Shown here: positions 6,856-13,620 of the stretch, in pieces | Layout: every line of letters begins with the position of its first letter | How positions within the stretch are numbered: the stretch's first letter is position 1 | Assembly (NCBI GenBank): GCA_937896015.1 | Contig: CALBLR010000043.1 | Location: 1 to 14,722, forward strand | DNA: 14,722 nt | Source: an uncultured Prevotellaceae bacterium | GTDB lineage: Bacteria; Bacteroidota; Bacteroidia; Bacteroidales; Muribaculaceae | Direction of reading: 5' to 3' | Translations under genes and position numbers: made by a program | Notes under the pieces: model-generated | What the model was told of the DNA's origin: nothing | Databases searched by the model: none | The model's input: the letters and a program-made list of their open reading frames with translations, nothing else

Positions 6856-7620
6856 TTATCCGGCCGTCTGGCCGTCGGCAATGCGCTGGCGCACCACCTC
6901 ATATATCATAATGCCTCCGGCCACCGACACGTTGAGCGAACTTATGTGCCCAAACTCGGGAATGGCCACGCGGGTGTCGCACAGCTTCATGATTTCGGGC
7001 GAGATGCCCGTGTCCTCTGCGCCGAGCACCAGGGCCACGGGGCCTGTGTAGTCGGCCGTTGTGAAGTTGACCGAGCTTTCGCCTGCGGCTCCAACTATTT
7101 TAAAGCCGCTGTCGCGCAAATACTTCACAGCCTTCACCAGATTGCGCTCACGGCACACGGGCAAGTAGTTGAGGGCTCCGGCCGAGGTCTTCACCGCATC
7201 GGCAGTGACGCCCACGCTGTTGCGCTCGGGAATGACAATGGTGCTCACGCCGGCGCACTCGCAAGTGCGCGCTATTGCGCCGAAGTTGCGCACGTCGGTG
7301 ATGCCGTCGAGCACCACCACCAGCGGGTTGATGCCGTCGTCGTAGAGCTGCGGCACCACATCGGCCACGCCATAGTAGTCGACAGCGGCGAGCATTGCCA
7401 CCGCACCCTGATGGTTGCGGCGGGTGATGCGGTTGAGTTTCTCCACTGGCACGCGCTGCACTGGCACGCCATAGTCGCGCGCAGCGGCCAGCAGCTCGCG
7501 GCCCAAGTCGCCGTTGATGTCTTTTTTCACAAGCAGCTTGTCGATGCTCTTGCCAGCCTCGATGGCCTCGATGACGGCACGCAGGCCGAATATATACTGT
7601 TCGGAATCGTTGTTATGCAT
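6856..7620 (-). CDS. rlmB: 23S rRNA 2'-O-ribose methyltransferase RlmB (SpoU/TrmH family)
   Basis: A SPOUT-class methyltransferase that, in the RlmB subgroup, 2'-O-methylates a conserved guanosine in the peptidyl-transferase region of 23S rRNA using S-adenosylmethionine. An N-terminal RNA-binding domain (about 1-90, with NRITRRNHQG at 63-72) precedes the catalytic domain. Motif 1 is DVRNFGAIART at 109-119, motif 2 is LVLGAEDTGIS at 197-207, and motif 3 is IPEFGHISSLNVSVA at 220-234; together they form the trefoil-knot cofactor site. ATG 7620 is chosen because it leads directly into the family's YIFGLRAVIEAI start; an in-frame ATG at 7659 would add 13 unlike residues inside recN. With ATG 7620 the gene still overlaps the recN 3' end by 8 bp, which suggests translational coupling. 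Assignment to RlmB rather than another SpoU enzyme is likely but not certain. Confidence 0.9.
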   Translation of the reverse strand: MHNNDSEQYIFGLRAVIEAIEAGKSIDKLLVKKDINGDLGRELLAAARDYGVPVQRVPVEKLNRITRRNHQGAVAMLAAVDYYGVADVVPQLYDDGINPLVVVLDGITDVRNFGAIARTCECAGVSTIVIPERNSVGVTADAVKTSAGALNYLPVCRERNLVKAVKYLRDSGFKIVGAAGESSVNFTTADYTGPVALVLGAEDTGISPEIMKLCDTRVAIPEFGHISSLNVSVAGGIMIYEVVRQRIADGQTAG

Positions 7621-9292
7621 TGTCGGAGTTTTTAATTTGTCGGATGAGTGATTTTGCATTCTCGATGGCGGCGCTGTCCACGTCGCGGCCGCTGAGCATG
7701 CGGGCCACCTCGCCTATGTGCTGCTCGGCCGTGAGGGCGCGCACAGCGGTGAGGGTCTCGGTGGCGGTGTCGGTCTTGTACACCAGCAGGTGGTGGCGGG
7801 CAAAGGCGGCCACCTGCGGCAGGTGGGTGATGGCCATAACCTGGATGCGGCGCGCTATGCGGTTCATGAGCTGGCCTATGCGGTTGGCAATGTCGCCCGA
7901 CACGCCGGTGTCGACCTCGTCGAAGATGATGGTGGGCAGATTCATGCTTTCGGCAATTATCGACTTGATGCACAGCATGAGCCTTGAAATTTCTCCGCCC
8001 GATGCGGTGTCCTTGACGGGCATGAGCTGCTGATTTTTGTTGAACGCAAACATAAACTCCACCTGGTCGGCACCCTTGGGGCCAAAGTCGCAATTGGTGA
8101 AGGCAACGCTGAACTGCAAATTTTTCATGCCTAACGACACTGCCAGCGGCTTCAGCCGCCCAGTGAAGCTCTCGGCAGCCTTGCGGCGCGAGCTGGTGAG
8201 GCGCGCGGCCAGGGTGGCCACATCGGCCTCGGCCTTGGCGAGCTGCGCCTTCACGGCCTCAATCTCCTCGTCGGAGTTGTCGATGAAGTCGAGCTTTTCG
8301 CGATATTGCCGCTGCAGGTCGATGAGGGCGTCGGCGCCCTGCACATTGTGCTTGCGCTCGAGCGCATAGATGTCGTTGAGCCGCGACTCAACATCGGCCA
8401 GCCGCTGCGGGTCGTCGGCCAGCTCGCTGTCGACCGAGCTAAGCGTCTGCGCTATGTCTTTAAGTTCGATCACAGTGGCGCTTATGCGGTCGGCTGTGCC
8501 GGCAATGTCGCTCAAGTGCTTCTCGGCCGCGGCAAGGCTCTGTGCGGCGGCCGAAAGGCGGTCGATCACCGAGTCGTCGTCGCCGTTGAGTGCCGACGTC
8601 ACGTTCCACAGCGTCTCTTTGGTGTCGTTAATGTTGCTAAGCTTGTTTTGCAAGGCCTCAAGCTCAGCATCCTCGCCAGGGCGCAAGGCGAGTTCATCGA
8701 GTTGGGCAATTTGAAACCGCAGATAATCTTCTTCGGCGCGGCTGCGGCCGAATGCGTCCTGCAGCTGCCGCAAATGCTTTTCGATGCTGCGGTAGGCGGC
8801 ATAGCTGCTCTGGTACTGTGCCAGCAGCTGGCCGTTGGCGGCAAGACTGTCGAGCACATCAATTTGGAACTGGCGCGAGGCCAGCAGGGCGTTGCTGTGC
8901 TGCGAGTGGATGTCGATGAGCCGCGACGTGAGTTCGCGCAGCTGTGCGAGGCTCACGGGAGTGTCGTTGATGAAGGCGCGCGAGCGGCCTGCGGGGCTCA
9001 CCTCGCGGCGCACAATGCACTCGGTGGCATAATACTCGATGTCGGCAGCATCGAAAAAGCCGCGCATATCGTAGCCCGTAAGGTCGAACTCTGCCTCAAC
9101 CACAGTCTTCTGCCCGCTGCTGTGGCGCAGGCCGCGCGCATCGGCGCGGTCGCCCAAAATAAGCGACAGCGCACCCAAAATTATCGACTTGCCGGCGCCT
9201 GTCTCACCCGTGATTATGGTTAGACCGTCGCCAAAGCCGATTTCGAGGCTGCTGATGAGCGCATAGTTGGATATGTAAAGCCGTGTGAGCAT
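7613..9292 (-). CDS. recN: DNA repair protein RecN
   Basis: RecN is an SMC-like ATPase acting early in double-strand-break repair by recombination. The 559-residue length is normal. The Walker A motif GETGAGKS is at residues 29-36, and the segment IDIHSQHSN (126-134) is typical of the family. A long coiled-coil region covers about 155-375. The ABC signature SGGE is at 431-434, Walker B TIIFDEVDTG is at 454-463, and the switch His is H490 in ITHLPQVAA. All catalytic elements are intact. The start lies 18 bp after the DUF4835/porD stop, and the 3' end overlaps rlmB by 8 bp. No LexA-type operator was recognised upstream; expression probably comes from the dnaN-side promoter. Confidence 0.96.
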   Translation of the reverse strand: MLTRLYISNYALISSLEIGFGDGLTIITGETGAGKSIILGALSLILGDRADARGLRHSSGQKTVVEAEFDLTGYDMRGFFDAADIEYYATECIVRREVSPAGRSRAFINDTPVSLAQLRELTSRLIDIHSQHSNALLASRQFQIDVLDSLAANGQLLAQYQSSYAAYRSIEKHLRQLQDAFGRSRAEEDYLRFQIAQLDELALRPGEDAELEALQNKLSNINDTKETLWNVTSALNGDDDSVIDRLSAAAQSLAAAEKHLSDIAGTADRISATVIELKDIAQTLSSVDSELADDPQRLADVESRLNDIYALERKHNVQGADALIDLQRQYREKLDFIDNSDEEIEAVKAQLAKAEADVATLAARLTSSRRKAAESFTGRLKPLAVSLGMKNLQFSVAFTNCDFGPKGADQVEFMFAFNKNQQLMPVKDTASGGEISRLMLCIKSIIAESMNLPTIIFDEVDTGVSGDIANRIGQLMNRIARRIQVMAITHLPQVAAFARHHLLVYKTDTATETLTAVRALTAEQHIGEVARMLSGRDVDSAAIENAKSLIRQIKNSDNA

Positions 9293-9310
9293 CTGTTTCG
9301 TTGTGTTTCT

Positions 9311-10252
9311 TTATCGGTCGGTGCTTTCGTTCTTTATCTTGTTGAGGCGCGTGGTCTCGGTGGGATAGAGCGGATACAGGTTTTCATACACGCTCTGCTT
9401 CTCGGTGGTGTTGGCCTTGGAGTAGATGTTGACCAGTTCGTCGAGCTTGGCGTCCTTAAACATCGACAGGCACACCGACATTGGCGCCACGTCATATATC
9501 TTCTTGAGCGTGGCTATGGCCTGCGTAATCACCGCCCTGCCCTTGTCCACACTCAGCGCCATCTGGTCGAGGCCCTGGCGGTGATACTGGTAGAGCACAT
9601 CGCGAATGGCCGATGTGGCCTTGTCGGTGAACGCGCTTAGCACCGCACTGCGGTTTTTAGTGTCTTCAAATGCCTTCCAGCCCGTTTCACCCGAACTTTG
9701 CGCCAGGCGCACCACATTGGCCGCCTTCTCGTAATAGGGCGTGCCGCCCAGTGGCGAGAACGAGTCGAAGTCGATGGCCAGAATCATGTAGGCATAGAAG
9801 TTGAGAATGGCGGTGAGATTGCTCTGCATGTCTTGCTCCGAGAACACGAGCGGCTCGTTTTCCTGATAGGCGAAGTCGATTTTCGTGTCCTTGAAGTTGA
9901 TGAGCGTGGTGGTGTAGGAGCTGTTATACACCGGCCGCGTGGACTGCACCTGCAGGTCGCCCGTCATGCGGTTGGTGGCGTCGTTATACGAGCTTATGGT
10001 GAGAAACAGCTTGCACTCAATCTTCTCATTGGCGCCAAACTGCGCGTCGGTCCACTTGTTGGTGTTCATATAGTCGGCAATGGCCTGCTGCAGGGTTTTG
10101 AATATCTCCTTGTTGGCATTGGCCACCTTGTCGGCGTTGACCTCAACATTGCAGTTAAGCTCCTGCGCCTGGACAGCCACTGCGGCCACCAGAGCCACCA
10201 GCGCCATCAGCAGCCGCCCCGCGCTGCGCGTCAATCTCGATGCTTTGCTCAT
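9311..10252 (-). CDS. porD: DUF4835 family protein, PorD-like
   Basis: A 313-residue secreted protein. A basic N-terminus and hydrophobic core lead to a probable signal peptidase I site after residue 29 (VQA, then QELNCNVEVN). The mature start QELNC, and the later segment around FSPLGGTPYYEKA with the following RLAQSSGETGWKAF, are what I recognise as DUF4835, a Bacteroidota family annotated as PorD in connection with the type IX secretion system. The biochemical role is not established to my knowledge. The likely location is the periplasm. It sits between coaBC (33-bp gap) and recN (18-bp gap), an arrangement that looks operonic. The presence of sprA nearby is consistent with a T9SS link but does not prove it. 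Confidence 0.8.
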   Translation of the reverse strand: MSKASRLTRSAGRLLMALVALVAAVAVQAQELNCNVEVNADKVANANKEIFKTLQQAIADYMNTNKWTDAQFGANEKIECKLFLTISSYNDATNRMTGDLQVQSTRPVYNSSYTTTLINFKDTKIDFAYQENEPLVFSEQDMQSNLTAILNFYAYMILAIDFDSFSPLGGTPYYEKAANVVRLAQSSGETGWKAFEDTKNRSAVLSAFTDKATSAIRDVLYQYHRQGLDQMALSVDKGRAVITQAIATLKKIYDVAPMSVCLSMFKDAKLDELVNIYSKANTTEKQSVYENLYPLYPTETTRLNKIKNESTDR

Positions 10253-10285
10253 AATCTCTCTATTCTCTCACAGTTGTTAATATTG

Positions 10286-11497
10286 TCACTTATTACCAAA
10301 GTAGTCTTTCACAAGCACGTCCACAATGTCGCGTGCCACAAGGCTCTTGAGCTTGCACTCGTAGTTGCGCACACGGCCGTCGCGCTGGATTATCTTAATC
10401 TTGTTGGTGTCGGTCTGGAAGCCGGCGTCCTTGTCGCGCAGCGAGTTGAGCACTATGAAGTCGAGGTGCTTGCGGTCGAGTTTCGACTTGGCGTTCTGCT
10501 CCTCGTGGTCGGTCTCGAGCGCAAAGCCCACCGTCACCTGGCCTGGGCGCTTAATCTCGCCCACCGCCTTGGCAATGTCGGGGTTCTTCTTGAGCCTTAT
10601 CACGGGCACGGCATCGCGCTCGCGCTTGATTTTGGTCTCGGCCACATGCTCAACGCAGTAGTCGGCCACTGCAGCGCACATTATTGCCGCATCGGCATCG
10701 TGGAAGCGGCTGAGCACGGCATCGTGCATCTGCTGGGCGCTGGTCACGTCGATGCGCTCGATGCAGCCTTGCGGTGTGGGGAGCGACACGGGTCCGGCCA
10801 CCAGAGTCACCTCGGCGCCGCGGGCGGCGCACTCGGCGGCCAGGGCAAAGCCCATCTTGCCCGACGAAAAGTTGCCAATGTAGCGCACAGGGTCGATTTT
10901 CTCACGGGTAGGGCCGGCGGTGATGAGCACGCGCCGCCCTGCCAGGTCGCAGCCATGGGCAAAGTGACTGTCGAGCACCTTGAAGATGTTCTCGGGCTCC
11001 TCCATGCGGCCCTTGCCCACAAGGTGGCTGGCCAGCTCGCCGGCAGCGGGCTCGATGATGAAGTTGCCATAGCTGCGCAGCAGCTGAAGGTTGCGCTGCG
11101 TGGTGGGGTGCTTGAACATGTCGAGGTCCATGGCCGGGGCCACAAACACAGGGGCCTTGGCCGAGAGGTAGGTGGTGACCAGCATGTTGTCGGCCACGCC
11201 GGTGGCCATCTTGGCTATTGTGGAGGCCGTGGCCGGAGCCACCACCATGGCGTCGGCCCAAAGGCCGAGGTCAACGTGGCTGTTCCACTGGCCGGTGTTG
11301 GCAGTGAAAAACTCGGTGATCACGGGCTTGCCGCTGAGGGTCGACAGCGTGACCGGAGCGATGAACTCACGCGCATTTGGCGTCATTATCACCTGCACCT
11401 CAGCGCCAGCCTTAACCAGCAGGCGCGTGAGCGAGGCAGCCTTGTAGGCGGCTATGCCGCCAGTTATGCCCAGAATTATGTGTTTGCCTTTTAACAT
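10286..11497 (-). CDS. coaBC: Bifunctional phosphopantothenoylcysteine decarboxylase / phosphopantothenate-cysteine ligase
   Basis: CoaBC (Dfp) first ligates cysteine to 4'-phosphopantothenate (CoaB, C-terminal) and then decarboxylates the product with FMN (CoaC, N-terminal) to give 4'-phosphopantetheine. The 403-residue length is typical. CoaC spans about 1-180: the glycine loop GITGGIAAYKA is at 10-20 and the catalytic His is probably H74 (SHVDLGLWAD). The usual PxMN motif reads PAMD at 121-124, and the Cys of the substrate clamp is replaced by S157 (LASHLVGKGRM). CoaB spans about 187-400: TAGPTREKIDPVRYIGN at 193-209 and SSGKMG at 211-216 are intact, and the KIKRE segment (289-293) matches the ligase lysine loop. 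The start is 13 bp after the exonuclease stop. coaE lies further down the same strand. Confidence 0.95.
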   Translation of the reverse strand: MLKGKHIILGITGGIAAYKAASLTRLLVKAGAEVQVIMTPNAREFIAPVTLSTLSGKPVITEFFTANTGQWNSHVDLGLWADAMVVAPATASTIAKMATGVADNMLVTTYLSAKAPVFVAPAMDLDMFKHPTTQRNLQLLRSYGNFIIEPAAGELASHLVGKGRMEEPENIFKVLDSHFAHGCDLAGRRVLITAGPTREKIDPVRYIGNFSSGKMGFALAAECAARGAEVTLVAGPVSLPTPQGCIERIDVTSAQQMHDAVLSRFHDADAAIMCAAVADYCVEHVAETKIKRERDAVPVIRLKKNPDIAKAVGEIKRPGQVTVGFALETDHEEQNAKSKLDRKHLDFIVLNSLRDKDAGFQTDTNKIKIIQRDGRVRNYECKLKSLVARDIVDVLVKDYFGNK

Positions 11498-11510
11498 GTG
11501 TATTCTGCCG

Positions 11511-12278
11511 TTATCCCTGCTTGGTGCGCAGCATTATGCGCGAAAGCACATTCTTGGTGTTCTGCGGAAAATCGCCGTGCATCATCCAGCCATAGTATCC
11601 CGAGTCGCGCTTCAGCACATCGGCCACACGCTGGCCCTTGTATTTGCCGAAGTTGAACACCTCCTCGTGCTTGTCGTTGTAGATGATGCGGCCGGCAAGG
11701 TCCGCGTTCTTGTTTTGCGAAGAGAACTCCGACAGAAACTGCACATCGTTTTGCAGCGACGGGTAGCGGTCGAGCTGCGCCTTGAGCACCTCGTAGGTGG
11801 CACGTGTGTCGGCATTGGCCGAGTGGGCGTCGTCGAGGCTCTTGCCGCAATAGAACTTGTAGGCGGCTGACAGGTTGCGCTGCTCCATTTTGTGGAAAAT
11901 GGTCTGCACATCGATGAAGCGGTGGCGCGTGAGGTCGATGTCGACGCCAGCGTTGAGAAACTCCTCCTGCAGCAGCGGCACATCGAAGCGGTTGCTGTTG
12001 AAGCCGGCAATGTCGCAGCCCTCAAAGGTGCGGGCAAGCTCCTTGGCCACCATCTTGAATGTGGGTGCGTCCTTCACATCCTCGTCGGTGATGTGGTGCA
12101 CCGCCGTAGACTGAGGCGGAATGGGTATGCCGGGGTTGAGGCGGAGGGTTTTCGACTCCTCCTGCCCGTTGGGATAAACTTTAATGTATGAAAGTTCCAC
12201 TATTTTGTCGGCCGTGATGTTGAGCCCGGTGGTCTCGAGGTCGAAAAATATTATTGGATTTTTGAGATTTAATTCCAT
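11511..12278 (-). CDS. DnaQ-family 3'-5' exonuclease with ExoX-like C-terminal domain
   Basis: A 255-residue DEDDh exonuclease. The acidic pair D13/E15 is in FFDLETTGL, the conserved HHITDEDV is at 61-68, the third acid is D99 in FNSNRFD, and the final His/Asp are H152 and D157 in AHSANADTRA. All four acids and the His are intact. After a linker (about 170-200) a small C-terminal domain (about 207-250) contains FGKYKGQRVADVL and the YYGWMM segment, which resembles the ExoX-like C-terminal domain. ATG 12278 is preferred because it opens six residues before the first strand of the fold; the longer reading uses a GTG. Position immediately after dnaN (36-bp gap) suggests a role in proofreading or repair with the clamp, but it is not necessarily the replicative epsilon subunit. 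QNDVQF at 176-181 resembles a weak clamp-binding motif. Confidence 0.9.
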   Translation of the reverse strand: MELNLKNPIIFFDLETTGLNITADKIVELSYIKVYPNGQEESKTLRLNPGIPIPPQSTAVHHITDEDVKDAPTFKMVAKELARTFEGCDIAGFNSNRFDVPLLQEEFLNAGVDIDLTRHRFIDVQTIFHKMEQRNLSAAYKFYCGKSLDDAHSANADTRATYEVLKAQLDRYPSLQNDVQFLSEFSSQNKNADLAGRIIYNDKHEEVFNFGKYKGQRVADVLKRDSGYYGWMMHGDFPQNTKNVLSRIMLRTKQG

Positions 12279-12314
12279 TGTACTAAAAAAATTATGCTTC
12301 AAGTACACACCACA

Positions 12315-13430
12315 TCACACCATCATGGGCATCAGCAGCACCAGCAGGTCTTCGCCCTCGGGCTGCTCGGCAGGCACAAACAGGCCGGCGCGAGCGGGGT
12401 CGATTAGCTTTATCAGCACGGTGTCGCCCGGGACGTTGTTGAGCACGTCGATTATGTTCTCGCCATTGAAGCTGATCACCATGTCGGTGCCGTCGTAGCT
12501 GCACTGCAGGCGCTCGTCGGCCGATGTGGAGAAGTCCACATTCTGCGACGACAGATGAATTTCGTCGGCAGTGAGCTCAAGCTTCACCTGGCCGCCCGAG
12601 CTGGCAAACACCGACACGCGGCGCAGCGCATTGAGCAGCTGGGCGCGGTCGACCGAAGCCGTGTATGGGCTGTCGGACGGAATCACCGAGTTGTAGTTGG
12701 GATAGCGGCCGTTGACGAAGCGGCACGAGAGTGTGTATTCATCAGTGACAAACACAGCGCTCTTGGAGTCGAAAGTCACCTTTATGTCGCCCTCCTCCTT
12801 GTCGAGCACGCTGCTCAAAATCGAAGCGGGTTTGGAGGGCAATATGAACGAAGCCGTGATGCCTGCGGCCACATTGCTCTGAATGTAGCGCACCAGCACG
12901 TGGGTGTCGGAAGCCACATAGGCGATGCAGTCGGGCTTGATGTCGCAATACACGCCCATCATCACGGGGCGCAGCGTGTCTTCGCCCACAGCGAATATGG
13001 CGTGCTGCACACCAGCCACAAACTTGGCTGCCGGCACAGTGAAAGTCTGCGCGCCAGGCTCCATGGGAGCCTTCTGCGGGAACTCGTTGCCATCGATGCC
13101 TATAAAGTTGTATTTGCCGTTCTGGTAGCGGACAAGAATGGCCAGGTTGTCGTCGTCGATGTCAAACTCCAGGCCAAGGTCGGGAAGTTGCTTCAGCAAT
13201 TCAAGAATCGACCTTACGTTGACCGCAAACTTGCCTATGCCCTCCGATTCGGTGACAGGCACACTTGTGGTGATTGTAGTCTCCTGATCGCTGCCGGTGA
13301 CCACGAGGCGGCCGTCCTCAAGGCTGAACAGGAAGTTGTCGAGAATTGAAATGGTGTTTTTGGAGTTCACCACCTTGCTCACAGCCGACAGGTGCGACAG
13401 CAGGAGCTTGCTTTGAACGTTGAATTTCAT
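12315..13430 (-). CDS. dnaN: DNA polymerase III beta subunit (sliding clamp)
   Basis: DnaN forms the ring-shaped homodimer that tethers DNA polymerase III and repair proteins to DNA. The protein has 371 residues from ATG 13430, typical for the family, with the conserved opening MKFNVQSKLLLSHLSAVSKVV and three clamp domains. The middle domain has YVASDTHVLVRY and the later segment CRFVNGRYPNYNSVIP is diagnostic. The C-terminus LLVLLMPMMV fits the peptide-binding pocket end. A longer reading would add 20 Arg-rich residues that come from the GC-rich leader hairpin, so it is rejected. dnaN leads the long minus-strand gene group. dnaA is not adjacent and no DnaA-box cluster was seen, so this is not a visible replication origin. 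Confidence 0.97.
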   Translation of the reverse strand: MKFNVQSKLLLSHLSAVSKVVNSKNTISILDNFLFSLEDGRLVVTGSDQETTITTSVPVTESEGIGKFAVNVRSILELLKQLPDLGLEFDIDDDNLAILVRYQNGKYNFIGIDGNEFPQKAPMEPGAQTFTVPAAKFVAGVQHAIFAVGEDTLRPVMMGVYCDIKPDCIAYVASDTHVLVRYIQSNVAAGITASFILPSKPASILSSVLDKEEGDIKVTFDSKSAVFVTDEYTLSCRFVNGRYPNYNSVIPSDSPYTASVDRAQLLNALRRVSVFASSGGQVKLELTADEIHLSSQNVDFSTSADERLQCSYDGTDMVISFNGENIIDVLNNVPGDTVLIKLIDPARAGLFVPAEQPEGEDLLVLLMPMMV

Positions 13431-13464
13431 ATATGTCTGCTTTTTTCTATAATTTACAGTTGCT

Positions 13465-13482
13465 GCGCGGCGGCCGCCACGC
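13465..13482 (-). promoter_or_regulatory. GC-rich hairpin in the dnaN leader
   Basis: On the minus strand GCGTGGC (13476-13482) pairs with GCCGCGC (13465-13471) over a GGCC tetraloop, a 7-bp stem with one G-U pair. It lies 34 bp ahead of the dnaN start codon and downstream of the candidate -7 element at 13503-13510, so it would be in the 5' untranslated leader. The surrounding leader is AT-rich, which makes the hairpin stand out. No T-run follows, so it is not a terminator. A regulatory role is possible but unproven. Confidence 0.45.
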
Positions 13483-13502
13483 GACCGCACACATTTAACT
13501 TA

Positions 13503-13510
13503 CAAATATA
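13503..13510 (-). promoter_or_regulatory. Candidate -7 promoter element for dnaN and the downstream gene group
   Basis: The minus strand reads TATATTTG, an exact match to the Bacteroidota -7 consensus TAnnTTTG. It sits just downstream of the sprA terminator and would give a leader of about 65 nt before the dnaN ATG at 13430. No clear TTTG -33 box is seen 19-21 nt upstream, which is not unusual in this phylum. Its position between a strong terminator and the first gene of a long co-directional run supports the call. Confidence 0.55.
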
Positions 13511-13545
13511 GCAATTTTTCAGACATCAGCGCCCCCACTCCCCCG

Positions 13546-13582
13546 AAAAAAAACGTGAAAGCCGCCCGAAGGAGCGGCTTTC
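13546..13582 (-). terminator. Intrinsic terminator of sprA
   Basis: On the minus strand a perfect 9-bp stem (GAAAGCCGC / GCGGCTTTC, arms 13574-13582 and 13557-13565) with an 8-nt loop is followed by ACG and eight T residues (13546-13553). It lies 38 bp after the sprA stop and before the dnaN promoter element. The T-run is on the minus-strand side only. A weaker 5-bp stem (CGGCA / TGCCG, 13582-13597) abuts it. This is the cleanest terminator in the window. Confidence 0.88.
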
Positions 13583-13620
13583 GGCAGAGTTATGCCGTTT
13601 TTGCCGGTTTGGCTGCCCCC

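Noticed and set aside
6803..6858. A CTAAA/TTTAG repeat between rlmB and nusB as a terminator.
   Set aside because: The stem is only 5 bp and AT-rich with no T-run placed directly after it; it overlaps the candidate -33 region of the nusB promoter.
8306..9223. A + strand open frame of about 305 codons opposite recN.
   Set aside because: RecN on the minus strand has all its ATPase motifs over this span; the + strand frame has no family features.
9698..11494. A long + strand open frame of 598 codons opposite porD and coaBC.
   Set aside because: Its translation is rich in His, Gly, Val and Ala with no recognisable family, as expected from the reverse complement of GC-rich genes with biased codons. 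The opposite strand encodes complete CoaBC and a DUF4835 protein.
13431..13620. Replication origin beside dnaN.
   Set aside because: No DnaA-box cluster, no dnaA and no AT-rich unwinding stretch of useful length; the gap is accounted for by a terminator, a promoter element and a leader hairpin.
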